Positions 57,428-64,000 of a stretch of 64,000 nt of DNA are shown in pieces. Origin of the DNA: Acidobacteriaceae bacterium (GTDB taxonomy: Bacteria > Acidobacteriota > Terriglobia > Terriglobales > Acidobacteriaceae); assembly GCA_030037545.1 (NCBI GenBank), contig JASHRF010000025.1:1-64000 (forward strand), given 5' to 3'. Numbering within the stretch: position 1 is the first letter of the stretch; each line of letters starts with the position of its first letter. The notes below the pieces were generated by a model. That model searched no databases and was not told the DNA's origin. It saw only the letters and a list, made by a program, of their open reading frames with translations. The translations under genes and the position numbers were made by a program.

Positions 57428-57757
57428 CTAGCTCACCGGCTCGTGGGCCGTGTCTTCCACCTGGGCCAGCGTGGAACGGCGCACAATCTCCTCGAGCGAC
57501 CACCGCTTCAGCTTGCTCAGCGGCCGCGTCTCACGAATGCGCACCATATCGCCAAGACGCGCCGAGCTCTGCTCGTCGTGCGCGTAAAATTTCTTGGTCG
57601 ACCGCACGATGCGCTTGTATTTGGCGTGCGCCTTGCGCATTTCCACCGCGACCACGATGGTTTTCTGCATCTTTGTCGAAACCACCTGGCCGACCTTCTC
57701 GTTGCGCCGCGACGCGGGCGCTTGCCCCTGGGCTTCCTGATTTTGATCCGCCGTCAT
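57428..57757 (-). CDS. rpsQ: Ribosomal protein uS17, slightly extended
   Basis: 109 aa. Core [20 protein letters not shown] and [20 protein letters not shown]. About 20 extra N-terminal and 10 C-terminal residues compared with the common 85-aa form. Start overlaps the rpmC stop (ATGA). Confidence 0.96.
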   Translation of the reverse strand: MTADQNQEAQGQAPASRRNEKVGQVVSTKMQKTIVVAVEMRKAHAKYKRIVRSTKKFYAHDEQSSARLGDMVRIRETRPLSKLKRWSLEEIVRRSTLAQVEDTAHEPVS

Positions 57758-58122
57758 TTACCGGCTCCCTTCGTCTTCTTTGCCGCGGCCGCCTTCCTCG
57801 TCTTGGCTGCTGCCGGCTTACGCGTTCTGGCCACTGCCCGCTTAACCGCTGCCGGCTTGCGCGTGCGCTTCGGCTTGTCCGCAACCGGCGCGTCGGGTGC
57901 GGCTTCTTCCGCTTCCGCCGTCTCGCCGTGAATGCCCAATTCGCGCTCGCGGGCAACGGTCTTGATCTGCGCGATTTCCTTGCGCAACTGGCGAAGCTTC
58001 TTCACCCCGTCGTTCTGCCCCATCGACACCTGGAAGCGCAGCCGGAACAACTGGTCGGCCGTCACTTTCTTGTGGTGCGTGAGCTCCTCGTCGCTCAAAT
58101 TACGAATCTTCTGGAGTTCCAT
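57754..58122 (-). CDS. rpmC: Ribosomal protein uL29 with long Lys/Ala-rich tail
   Basis: 122 aa. The first 65 residues ([20 protein letters not shown] to [10 protein letters not shown]) are ordinary L29. The next 55 are an acidic linker ([13 protein letters not shown]) and a Lys/Ala/Arg-rich tail ([20 protein letters not shown]), about twice the usual length. The tail resembles histone-H1-like low-complexity tails and may contact rRNA. Confidence 0.95.
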   Translation of the reverse strand: MELQKIRNLSDEELTHHKKVTADQLFRLRFQVSMGQNDGVKKLRQLRKEIAQIKTVARERELGIHGETAEAEEAAPDAPVADKPKRTRKPAAVKRAVARTRKPAAAKTRKAAAAKKTKGAGK

Positions 58123-58128
58123 CGTTCC

Positions 58129-58234
58129 TAAGCTCCCAGCTTCTCGCTTCTAGCTCCTAGCTAACCCCGCTCAATCGCCGCTCTTCAATTCGTCAAGAAG
58201 AGCTAGAGGCTAGAAGCTAGCGGCTAGTAGCTGC
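58129..58234. repeat. Heptameric inverted repeat, rplP-rpmC spacer
   Basis: Left arm 58129-58164 (AAGCTCC, CAGCTTC, TCGCTTC, TAGCTCC, TAGCTAA), right arm 58196-58234 (GCTAGAGGCTAGAAGCTAGC...). Theme TAGCTNC. The right arm is 4 nt from the rplP stop codon. Confidence 0.85.
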
Positions 58235-58238
58235 TTTT

Positions 58239-58676
58239 CTACTTCGCCTCGGCCACCGGCTTCTCTGCGCCGGGCCGTTGCACAAACTTGGTTTTGAGCG
58301 GCAGCTTGTTCGACGCCAGTCGCATGGCCTCCGCGGCCACCTCCGGCGCCACGCCCTCCATCTCGAACAGAATCTTGCCCGGCCGCACCACCGCGACCCA
58401 GTGATCCAGCGCGCCTTTGCCTGAGCCCATCCGGACTTCGGCCGGCTTCTTGGTAATCGGCTTGTCCGGGAACAGCCGCAGCCAGATCTTGCCGCCGCGC
58501 TTCACAAAACGCGTCATGGCGATGCGACTGGCCTCGATCTGCCGGTCGGTGATGTATCCGCACTCCATCACTTTCAGACCGTACTCGCCGAACGACAGCG
58601 ACGACCCGCGCCAGGCCTTCCCCCGGCGCTTGCCCTTCTGCTGCTTGCGGAACTTCACTTTCTTTGGCATCAACAT
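58239..58676 (-). CDS. rplP: Ribosomal protein uL16
   Basis: 145 aa. [20 protein letters not shown] start, [20 protein letters not shown] and [20 protein letters not shown] are diagnostic. Near the A site. Usual length. Confidence 0.97.
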   Translation of the reverse strand: MLMPKKVKFRKQQKGKRRGKAWRGSSLSFGEYGLKVMECGYITDRQIEASRIAMTRFVKRGGKIWLRLFPDKPITKKPAEVRMGSGKGALDHWVAVVRPGKILFEMEGVAPEVAAEAMRLASNKLPLKTKFVQRPGAEKPVAEAK

Positions 58677-58692
58677 AACGAAACCCTCAAAA

Positions 58693-58758
58693 GCAGTTCA
58701 CAGTTGCCAGTCCTTCTGTGCCGTGCGCGGTCCAACTATGAACTAAGAACTGTGAACT
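58693..58758. repeat. Heptameric inverted repeat, rpsC-rplP spacer
   Basis: Left arm 58693-58713 (CAGTTCA, CAGTTGC, CAGTCC), right arm 58733-58758 (AACTATGAACTAAGAACTGTG...). Shortest strong element (66 bp). The right arm runs into the rpsC stop codon. Confidence 0.8.
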
Positions 58759-59425
58759 AGAAAACAGACGTTCCTACCGCCGGCGCCTGCCGCCGCTTCT
58801 GCTCGTAGATATCGCCGCGATAGATCCAGGTCTTCACGCCGATCACGCCATAAGTCGTGTTCGCTTCCGTGAATCCGTAGTCGATATCCGCGCGCAGCGT
58901 GTGCAGCGGCAAACGCCCCTGCAGATACCACTCCGAGCGCGCAATCTCATTGCCATTCAGGCGTCCGGAGACGCGCACCTTAATCCCCTTGCAGCCGAAG
59001 CGCAGCGCCGAATCCACGCTCTTGCGCATCGCCCTGCGGAAGCTCACGCGCTTTTCTAATTGCAGCGCAATGTTCTCGCTCACCAGTTGCGCGTCCAGCT
59101 CCGGCTTGTTCACCTCGATAATGTCGATGAATACGTCGCGGTTAGTGCGCTTGCCGAGCTCGGTCTTCAGCTTCTCGATCTCCGCCCCCTTGCGCCCGAT
59201 TACGATTCCTGGACGCGCGGTGCGGATAAGGAAGCGCAGCTTGTTACCCGGCCGTTCGATCTCCACCGAGCTCACGCCCGCGGCCTTAAGCTTCTCGCGC
59301 AGCTCGGCCTTGAGCTTCACGTCCTCGACCAGCAGCTTGTCGTACTCGCGCTCGCTGAACCAGCGCGACCGCCACGGTTTGTTGATTCCCAACCGGAATC
59401 CATAAGGATGGACTTTCTGTCCCAT
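58757..59425 (-). CDS. rpsC: Ribosomal protein uS3
   Basis: 222 aa. [20 protein letters not shown] start, KH domain with [18 protein letters not shown]-terminal domain [20 protein letters not shown]. Usual length; no C-terminal extension. mRNA-entry protein with helicase function. Confidence 0.97.
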   Translation of the reverse strand: MGQKVHPYGFRLGINKPWRSRWFSEREYDKLLVEDVKLKAELREKLKAAGVSSVEIERPGNKLRFLIRTARPGIVIGRKGAEIEKLKTELGKRTNRDVFIDIIEVNKPELDAQLVSENIALQLEKRVSFRRAMRKSVDSALRFGCKGIKVRVSGRLNGNEIARSEWYLQGRLPLHTLRADIDYGFTEANTTYGVIGVKTWIYRGDIYEQKRRQAPAVGTSVF

Positions 59426-59460
59426 GCTTTTTCCCTCAAACTTCCTTTAATCCTTAGCCA

Positions 59461-59573
59461 GGCCGCCGGGAACCCTCCGGGTGCGGCCAAACTCTCGAAC
59501 CTGTCATCCTGAGCGAGCCCCTTCAGCAGCCCAACCCATATACCCTGTCATCCTGCGCGCAGCCAAGGATCTG
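59461..59573. repeat. Non-heptameric repeats in the rplV-rpsC spacer
   Basis: This spacer lacks the heptamer hairpin. It has a GC hairpin GGCCGC...GCGGCC (59461-59488) and two copies of CCTGTCATCCTG (59500-59511 and 59544-59555), each followed by a GCGNGCC-like stretch; the second continues AGCCAAGGATCTG. Sequences like CTGTCATCCTGAGCG are frequent interspersed repeats in Acidobacteria and some other phyla. Confidence 0.55.
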
Positions 59574-59599
59574 TATTTCAATTCCCTTGCCTGCCAAAC

Positions 59600-60169
59600 T
59601 TACTCAGCCTTCTTCTTGGCCGCGGTCTTCTTGTGCGTGGTCTCGTGGGCAGATTTCTTCGCCGCAGTCTTGGCTGCCGGCTTCTTTTCTTCAGCCGGCG
59701 CGGCCTTTTTCGCGGACGGTTTCGCAACTCCGCCCTTGATCGCTTTCGTTGCCTTCGGCGCTGGCTCCGGCTCCTCGACCTTGGTCACCAGGTGCGAGGT
59801 TCCGCCATTGCGCTCGGCCACCGAAACCACGATGTGCGTGAGCCGCCGCTGATACCGATACGCGCGGCCCATGGGCGCGGGACGAATCCGCTTCATGCGC
59901 GGGCCGTCGTTGGCCAGTGCCTGCTTCACGTACAGGTTGTCCACATCCAGGTCGATGCCCTGCTCGCCGGCCACGTACTTGGCGTTGTCTATCGCCGAGC
60001 TCAGCAGCTTGTGAATCACCGGAGCGATCCGCTTCTTGGTAAAGGCCGCCGTGTCCAGCGCCTCCTGCACACCCCGCCCCTTGATCAGATCCAGCACCAG
60101 CCGCGCCTTCTGCGGCGACACGTGCTGAAACCTCGCTGACGCCCGGTACTCTCTTGTCTCGACTGCCAT
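59600..60169 (-). CDS. rplV: Ribosomal protein uL22 with Lys/Ala-rich C-terminal extension
   Basis: 189 aa. The core (EYRASARFQHVSPQKARLVL to RRLTHIVVSVAER) is about 115 residues. The remaining 70 are a basic low-complexity tail (AKKAAPAEEKKPAAKTAAKK). The start at 60169 is four codons inside the longest frame and gives the usual N-terminus. The hairpin of L22 lines the exit tunnel. Confidence 0.95.
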   Translation of the reverse strand: MAVETREYRASARFQHVSPQKARLVLDLIKGRGVQEALDTAAFTKKRIAPVIHKLLSSAIDNAKYVAGEQGIDLDVDNLYVKQALANDGPRMKRIRPAPMGRAYRYQRRLTHIVVSVAERNGGTSHLVTKVEEPEPAPKATKAIKGGVAKPSAKKAAPAEEKKPAAKTAAKKSAHETTHKKTAAKKKAE

Positions 60170-60188
60170 TTCGTTCCTCAATACGAGC

Positions 60189-60314
60189 CTTCAGCGATCC
60201 GCTTTCAGCTCTCAGCTTGTTCATGCCCGATGAGCTCATCTCATCGCGCTTTCCGCGCCGCCCACGCTATCTGTCCAGCCACCGTCAAGCTGAAGCTGAA
60301 AGCTGACAGCTAAA
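60189..60314. repeat. Heptameric inverted repeat, rpsS-rplV spacer
   Basis: Left arm 60189-60220 (TTCAGCG, TTTCAGCT, CTCAGCT), right arm 60284-60314 (CAAGCTGAAGCTGAAAGCTG...). Loop about 63 nt. The right arm is 8 nt from the rpsS stop codon. Confidence 0.75.
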
Positions 60315-60322
60315 ACCTGCTT

Positions 60323-60625
60323 CTACCGCCCCGCCGGCTTGACCACCGTCTCCGTCGCAGCCTTAGCGCCGCCGGTGTGCCCCTTGAACGTGCGCGTGGG
60401 CGCAAACTCTCCCAGCTTGTGCCCCACCATGTTCTCGGTCACGTACACGGGAACAAACTTCTTGCCGTTATGCACCGCAATGGTGTGACCCACAAACTCC
60501 GGAAAGATGGTCGAGCGCCGCGTCCAGGTCTTCACAACCTTCTTCTCGTTGGCGTTGTTCAGCGCCTCCACCTTCACCATCAGGTGCGCATCCACAAACG
60601 GGCCCTTCTTTGTCGAACGTGCCAT
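60323..60625 (-). CDS. rpsS: Ribosomal protein uS19
   Basis: 100 aa. [20 protein letters not shown] start, [20 protein letters not shown] and [14 protein letters not shown]. Usual length plus a few C-terminal residues. Head protein. Confidence 0.97.
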   Translation of the reverse strand: MARSTKKGPFVDAHLMVKVEALNNANEKKVVKTWTRRSTIFPEFVGHTIAVHNGKKFVPVYVTENMVGHKLGEFAPTRTFKGHTGGAKAATETVVKPAGR

Positions 60626-60630
60626 AAATG

Positions 60631-60755
60631 CTCAGCTCCTAGCTTCTAGCTTCGACCTTCTAGCTCTCCATTGCCTGAGCTATCTGCCGCGCCGTTGCCT
60701 GAATTCTTCACCTGCCGCACTTAGCTAGTAGCTAGAAGCTAGAAACTGGCGGCTG
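60631..60755. repeat. Heptameric inverted repeat, rplB-rpsS spacer
   Basis: Left arm 60631-60666 (CAGCTCC, TAGCTTC, TAGCTTC, GACCTTC, TAGCTC), right arm 60721-60755 (TAGCTAGTAGCTAGAAGCTA...). Loop about 55 nt. The right arm is 6 nt from the rplB stop codon. Confidence 0.85.
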
Positions 60756-60761
60756 CCCTTC

Positions 60762-61586
60762 TTACTTCGTCCTGCGGGCCACGATGAATGCATCGGTCCG
60801 CTTGTTGTTGCGCGTCTTGTAGCCGCGCGTGGGCTGGCCCCACGGCGTCACCGGATGGCGTCCTCCCGATGTCTTGCCTTCGCCGCCGCCGTGCGGGTGA
60901 TCGACCGGGTTCATGGTCACGCCGCGATTCGTCGGCCGGATGCCCATCCAGCGCTTGCGGCCTGCCTTGCCGATGGAAATATTTTCGTGATCGGTGTTGC
61001 CCACCTGGCCCACCGTCGCCATGCACTCCGCCAGCACGCGGCGCGTCTCGCCGGAAGGCAGCTTGAGTAGCGCGTAATCACCCTCCTTGGCAACCAGTTG
61101 CGCCTGCGCGCCCGCCGAGCGAGCCATCTGCGCGCCCTTGCCCGGCCGCAGCTCGATGGCGTGTACCGTGGTGCCGGCGGGAATATTTTTGAGCGGCAGC
61201 GCATTGCCGATCAAAATATCAGCGTCAGGACCGGAGCTCACCGTCGCGCCTACCTTCAGCCCCACCGGCTGCAGGATGTAGCGCTTCTCGCCGTCGGCAT
61301 AATGCACCAAAGCAATGCGTGCAGACCGGTTCGGATCGTACTCGATGGTCGCCACCTTGCCCGGCACGCCGTACTTCTCGCGCTTGAAGTCGATCAGGCG
61401 AATCTTCTGTTTGTGCCCGCCGCCCTGGTGGCGGATGGTCAGATCGCCGGAGTTGCGCCGCCCGCCGGTGCGCTTGCGCGTGGTCAGCAGCGGCTTGTGC
61501 GGCGTGTCCGTGGTCAGATCGTCGTTGACCAGCGACGTCTGGAACCGCAGCGTCGGCGTCATCGGTCTGTATGTCTTGATTGCCAT
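60762..61586 (-). CDS. rplB: Ribosomal protein uL2
   Basis: 274 aa. [20 protein letters not shown] start, the peptidyl-transferase-near [20 protein letters not shown], and [13 protein letters not shown] end. Usual length. Confidence 0.98.
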   Translation of the reverse strand: MAIKTYRPMTPTLRFQTSLVNDDLTTDTPHKPLLTTRKRTGGRRNSGDLTIRHQGGGHKQKIRLIDFKREKYGVPGKVATIEYDPNRSARIALVHYADGEKRYILQPVGLKVGATVSSGPDADILIGNALPLKNIPAGTTVHAIELRPGKGAQMARSAGAQAQLVAKEGDYALLKLPSGETRRVLAECMATVGQVGNTDHENISIGKAGRKRWMGIRPTNRGVTMNPVDHPHGGGEGKTSGGRHPVTPWGQPTRGYKTRNNKRTDAFIVARRTK

Positions 61587-61605
61587 CGTCGTTTCCCTAA
61601 AAACA

Positions 61606-61677
61606 GGTGTCAGGGGTCAGAGATCAGGGATCAATTCCCCCTGCTCAATCTCGTGTTTTCTGTTCTCTGCTCTCTAT
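61606..61677. repeat. Heptameric inverted repeat, rplW-rplB spacer
   Basis: Left arm 61606-61633 (GTCAGGG, GTCAGAG, ATCAGGG, ATCA), right arm 61658-61677 (CTGTTCTCTGCTCTCTAT). Match is only partial. The right arm reaches the rplW stop codon. Confidence 0.55.
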
Positions 61678-61970
61678 TACAGATTGCTCACATACTCCGG
61701 CAGCTTCTCGCCGGCCTTCAGCTTCACGTAGGCCTTTTTCCAATCCGGCCGGAAGCCCGCGTACTTGCCCCGGCGGCGCTCCTTGCCGGCGAAGGTCGCG
61801 GTGCGCACCGCTGCCACCTTCACTTTGAACAGCGTCTCCACAGCCTGCTTGACTTCGTTCTTGGTGGCTTCCCTCGCCACCTCGAAGACCAGCGTGCCTT
61901 CGGTTTCCTTCACGCCCAGAGCCTTTTCGGTGATCACCGGGCGGCGAATTGCGGTATAGGTCGTCGGCAT
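61677..61970 (-). CDS. rplW: Ribosomal protein uL23
   Basis: 97 aa. AIRRPVITEKALGVKETEGT start and GKYAGFRPDWKKAYVKLKAG end are typical. Sits at the exit tunnel where SRP and trigger factor dock. Start overlaps the rplD stop. Confidence 0.97.
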   Translation of the reverse strand: MPTTYTAIRRPVITEKALGVKETEGTLVFEVAREATKNEVKQAVETLFKVKVAAVRTATFAGKERRRGKYAGFRPDWKKAYVKLKAGEKLPEYVSNL

Positions 61971-62662
61971 TACGCGGCCTCCTTCTCTGCCTTGGTGGCC
62001 TTGCGGCCAGCCGCGCGCCTTGACACGCTCCTGGCCAGCGCCTCAGTCAGTTGCTCAATCGCGGCCCTGGAGAAAATTGCGCGGTCGTAGCGCAGCAGAT
62101 CGTAGGGATGGACTTCGTTGTTCAGCACCAGTTCCACGCCCTGCAGATTGCGCGCCCCCTTCACCAGCCCTTCGGTCAAAGTTCGGCCATTCTCCACCAG
62201 CAGCGCGGTGCGCGTGACGCCCAGCTTGCCCAGCGCGTTGAAGTAGAGCTTGGTCTTGGCTTCCTTGATCTCCAGCGAATCCACCACTGTGAGCTTGCCG
62301 TCCGCCAGCTTGGCGGCCAGCGCCGAGCGCAACGCGCCCAGCAGCTTCTTGCGCGGGAAAGGATACTCGTAGCTGCGCGGCTGCGGTCCGTGCACCGTGC
62401 CGCCATGCCTCCAAAGAGGAGATCGCACCGAACCCACGCGCGCGCGACCCGTGCCCTTCTGCTTCCACAGCTTCTTGCCCGAGCCGGCCACCAGCTTGCG
62501 ATTCTTGGTGGCGTGCGTGCCCTGGCGCTGCGCGGCGCGGAAGTGCTTCACCGCTTCCCATAGCAGGGCTTCGTTCACCTGGTCCGGCGCAAACACCGCG
62601 TCGGCCAGCTCCATCGAGCCCACCTTCTCGCCGTTCAGATTCATTACGTCTATGTTTGCCAT
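61970..62662 (-). CDS. rplD: Ribosomal protein uL4
   Basis: 230 aa. NLNGEKVGSMELADAVF start, RQGTHATKNRKLVAGSGKKL extended loop and FPRKKLLGALRSALAAKLAD. A short basic tail (RRAAGRKATKAEKEAA) is added at the end. In E. coli L4 represses the S10 operon. Confidence 0.97.
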   Translation of the reverse strand: MANIDVMNLNGEKVGSMELADAVFAPDQVNEALLWEAVKHFRAAQRQGTHATKNRKLVAGSGKKLWKQKGTGRARVGSVRSPLWRHGGTVHGPQPRSYEYPFPRKKLLGALRSALAAKLADGKLTVVDSLEIKEAKTKLYFNALGKLGVTRTALLVENGRTLTEGLVKGARNLQGVELVLNNEVHPYDLLRYDRAIFSRAAIEQLTEALARSVSRRAAGRKATKAEKEAA

Positions 62663-62680
62663 TGTGTTCTTCCTGAACTT

Positions 62681-62776
62681 TTAGCTCGTAGCCTGTGGCC
62701 CGCAGCTTCCAGTTCCTTCATTCCCAATCGAATCATTTCCATTTACGGCAATACACAAGCTACTGGCTACCGGCTC
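62681..62776. repeat. Heptameric inverted repeat, rplC-rplD spacer
   Basis: Left arm 62681-62709 (TTAGCTCG, TAGCCTG, TGGCCCG, CAGCTTC), right arm 62756-62776 (AAGCTACTGGCTACCGGCTC). Degenerate TAGCYNG theme. The right arm touches the rplC stop codon. Confidence 0.65.
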
Positions 62777-62777
62777 G

Positions 62778-63521
62778 TTACTTCCGCTTCGCCGCCGCCT
62801 TCTTCGCCGCCTTCAGCGGGTCAACTGTACCCGCTCCGGCAAATCCGCGGCGCTCGCGCGGCGGAGCCTTGGCCTTCGAGATCAATACGTACCCTTCGCG
62901 CGGGCCCGGCACTGCGCCTTCGACCATAATCAGGTTTTCATCGATATCGATGCCGCGAATGCGCAAATTGCGCACCGTCACCTGGTCGGTCCCGAAGTGG
63001 CCCGGCATGCGCTGCCCCGGAAATACACGCGACGGAAAACTCGATGCGCCGATCGATCCCTGCACCTGGAACATGTGGCCATGCGACTTAGGCCCACCGC
63101 CAAATTTGTGCCGCCTCACCACGCCCGCAAACCCGCGTCCCTTCGAAGTGCCGATCACGTCCACAAACTTGGCGTCGGAAAAGATGTCCACCAGCACGCG
63201 GTCGCCGGCCTTTACGCCGTCGCTGCCTTCGGCCGCGGCGGAGCCCTCAGCCGCAATTTCGACATCGACTTCTTTGATCATCTTCACCGGCGGCGCCTCC
63301 GTCTTGGCCAGGTGACCGGTCTGTGCCTTGGTCATCCGCGAAGCCTTCACGAATTCCACCAGCCCGATCTGCGCCGCGTCGTAGCCGTCCTTCGCCGCCG
63401 TCTTCAACTGCGTAATCACGCAGGGACCGGCCTGCAGCACCGTAATCGGGTGCACGTCGCCTTTCTCGTCGAAGACCTGCGTCATGCCGATCTTTTTGCC
63501 TAAAATCCCTGTAACTGCCAT
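62778..63521 (-). CDS. rplC: Ribosomal protein uL3
   Basis: 247 aa. AVTGILGKKIGMTQVFDEKG start, FAGVVRRHKFGGGPKSHGHM and FPGQRMPGHFGTDQVTVRNL. About 30 residues longer than E. coli L3, mainly an Ala/Glu-rich insert near residues 75-95 (IAAEGSAAAEGSDGVKAGD) and a basic tail. Early assembly protein. Confidence 0.97.
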   Translation of the reverse strand: MAVTGILGKKIGMTQVFDEKGDVHPITVLQAGPCVITQLKTAAKDGYDAAQIGLVEFVKASRMTKAQTGHLAKTEAPPVKMIKEVDVEIAAEGSAAAEGSDGVKAGDRVLVDIFSDAKFVDVIGTSKGRGFAGVVRRHKFGGGPKSHGHMFQVQGSIGASSFPSRVFPGQRMPGHFGTDQVTVRNLRIRGIDIDENLIMVEGAVPGPREGYVLISKAKAPPRERRGFAGAGTVDPLKAAKKAAAKRK

Positions 63522-63570
63522 GTCGTCCTCGCCTCATCATGCGGCGGCTTGCGCCGCACTGCCGGAATTT

Positions 63571-63654
63571 TTCAGAGATCAGCATTCAGAGATCAGTTTC
63601 TGTCTTGCCGCTGCCGGCCGTTTTTGCTGATCTCTGATCTCTGACCCCTGATTT
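63571..63654. repeat. Heptameric inverted repeat, rpsJ-rplC spacer
   Basis: Left arm 63571-63598 (TTCAGAGATCAGCATTCAGA...), right arm 63626-63654 (GCTGATCTCTGATCTCTGAC...). Theme TCAGAGA. Loop about 27 nt. The right arm touches the rpsJ stop codon. Confidence 0.8.
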
Positions 63655-63972
<318 letters not shown>

Positions 63973-64000
63973 GTGCTCCCTTTCGGTTCGCAGATTACAG

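Noticed and set aside
45031..63654. CRISPR array
   Set aside because: The repeats are 7-bp units in paired arms between genes, without 25-40-bp repeats, unique spacers or cas genes.
45031..63654. Intrinsic terminators or classical r-protein autoregulatory leaders
   Set aside because: The arms are not GC-rich, have no U-tract, and occur after nearly all genes, which would stop the operon at each junction; known leaders occur once per operon.

Overview
The window looks like a chromosomal segment of an Acidobacteriota genome, probably Terriglobia (subdivision 1). This is inferred from gene content: a VWFA protein of the type common in Acidobacteria, a long secreted BNR-repeat protein, NTF2-like and Ig-like secreted proteins, a TonB protein with a Gly-rich linker, and GC-rich genes with many GTG or TTG starts. 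No rRNA, tRNA, CRISPR array or prophage was recognised.

Layout. (1) 1-1.1 kb: the 5' part of an IS5-like transposase gene, a REP-associated (RAYT/Y1) transposase and two copies of a REP-like palindrome. (2) 1.4-24.9 kb: an accessory envelope/exopolysaccharide region. It holds a thymidylate-kinase-like protein, a STAS protein, a flippase fused to a ParB-like domain, a GH71/99-like secreted protein, a GT2, a four-gene translationally coupled operon (GT-C-like membrane protein plus three secreted proteins), a 1418-aa TPR/beta-barrel protein followed by a GT4, a frameshifted phosphoesterase, a VWFA protein, a TonB protein, a nucleotidyltransferase and a TPR protein. (3) 25.2-41.3 kb: peptide and amino-acid catabolism. 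A prolyl-oligopeptidase-type S9 peptidase, an FCD-GntR regulator, and an overlapping operon (proline racemase/4-hydroxyproline epimerase, D-amino-acid oxidoreductase, 2Fe-2S protein, FAD/BFD oxidoreductase, DHDPS-family deaminase) together fit trans-4-hydroxy-L-proline degradation. They are followed by a BNR protein, an alcohol dehydrogenase, an aldo/keto reductase, a short asparaginase-domain protein and threonine dehydrogenase. The palindrome GATTGT-NN-ACAATC lies before the racemase and upstream of the peptidase and is a good candidate operator. (4) 41.3-44.4 kb: guaB, a VanZ-like protein, a P-loop kinase and a small membrane protein. (5) 44.5-64.0 kb: the full S10-spc-alpha ribosomal supercluster on the minus strand, rpsJ to rplQ, including secY, adk, map, infA, rpmJ and rpoA.

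The most unusual feature is in region 5. Nearly every spacer longer than about 80 bp carries a long imperfect inverted repeat whose arms are built from degenerate 7-bp units (CAGTTNN, AGTTCNN, AGCTNNT, CAGRGAT and similar). In transcript sense the first arm starts at, or within a few nucleotides of, the upstream stop codon, and the second arm ends shortly before the next ribosome binding site. The heptamer word differs from spacer to spacer, but the two arms of one spacer match each other. The elements are missing where genes overlap and were not seen elsewhere in the window. They resemble cyanobacterial heptameric STRR sequences in style, but here they form one intercistronic RNA hairpin per junction and look like a coherent, undescribed element.
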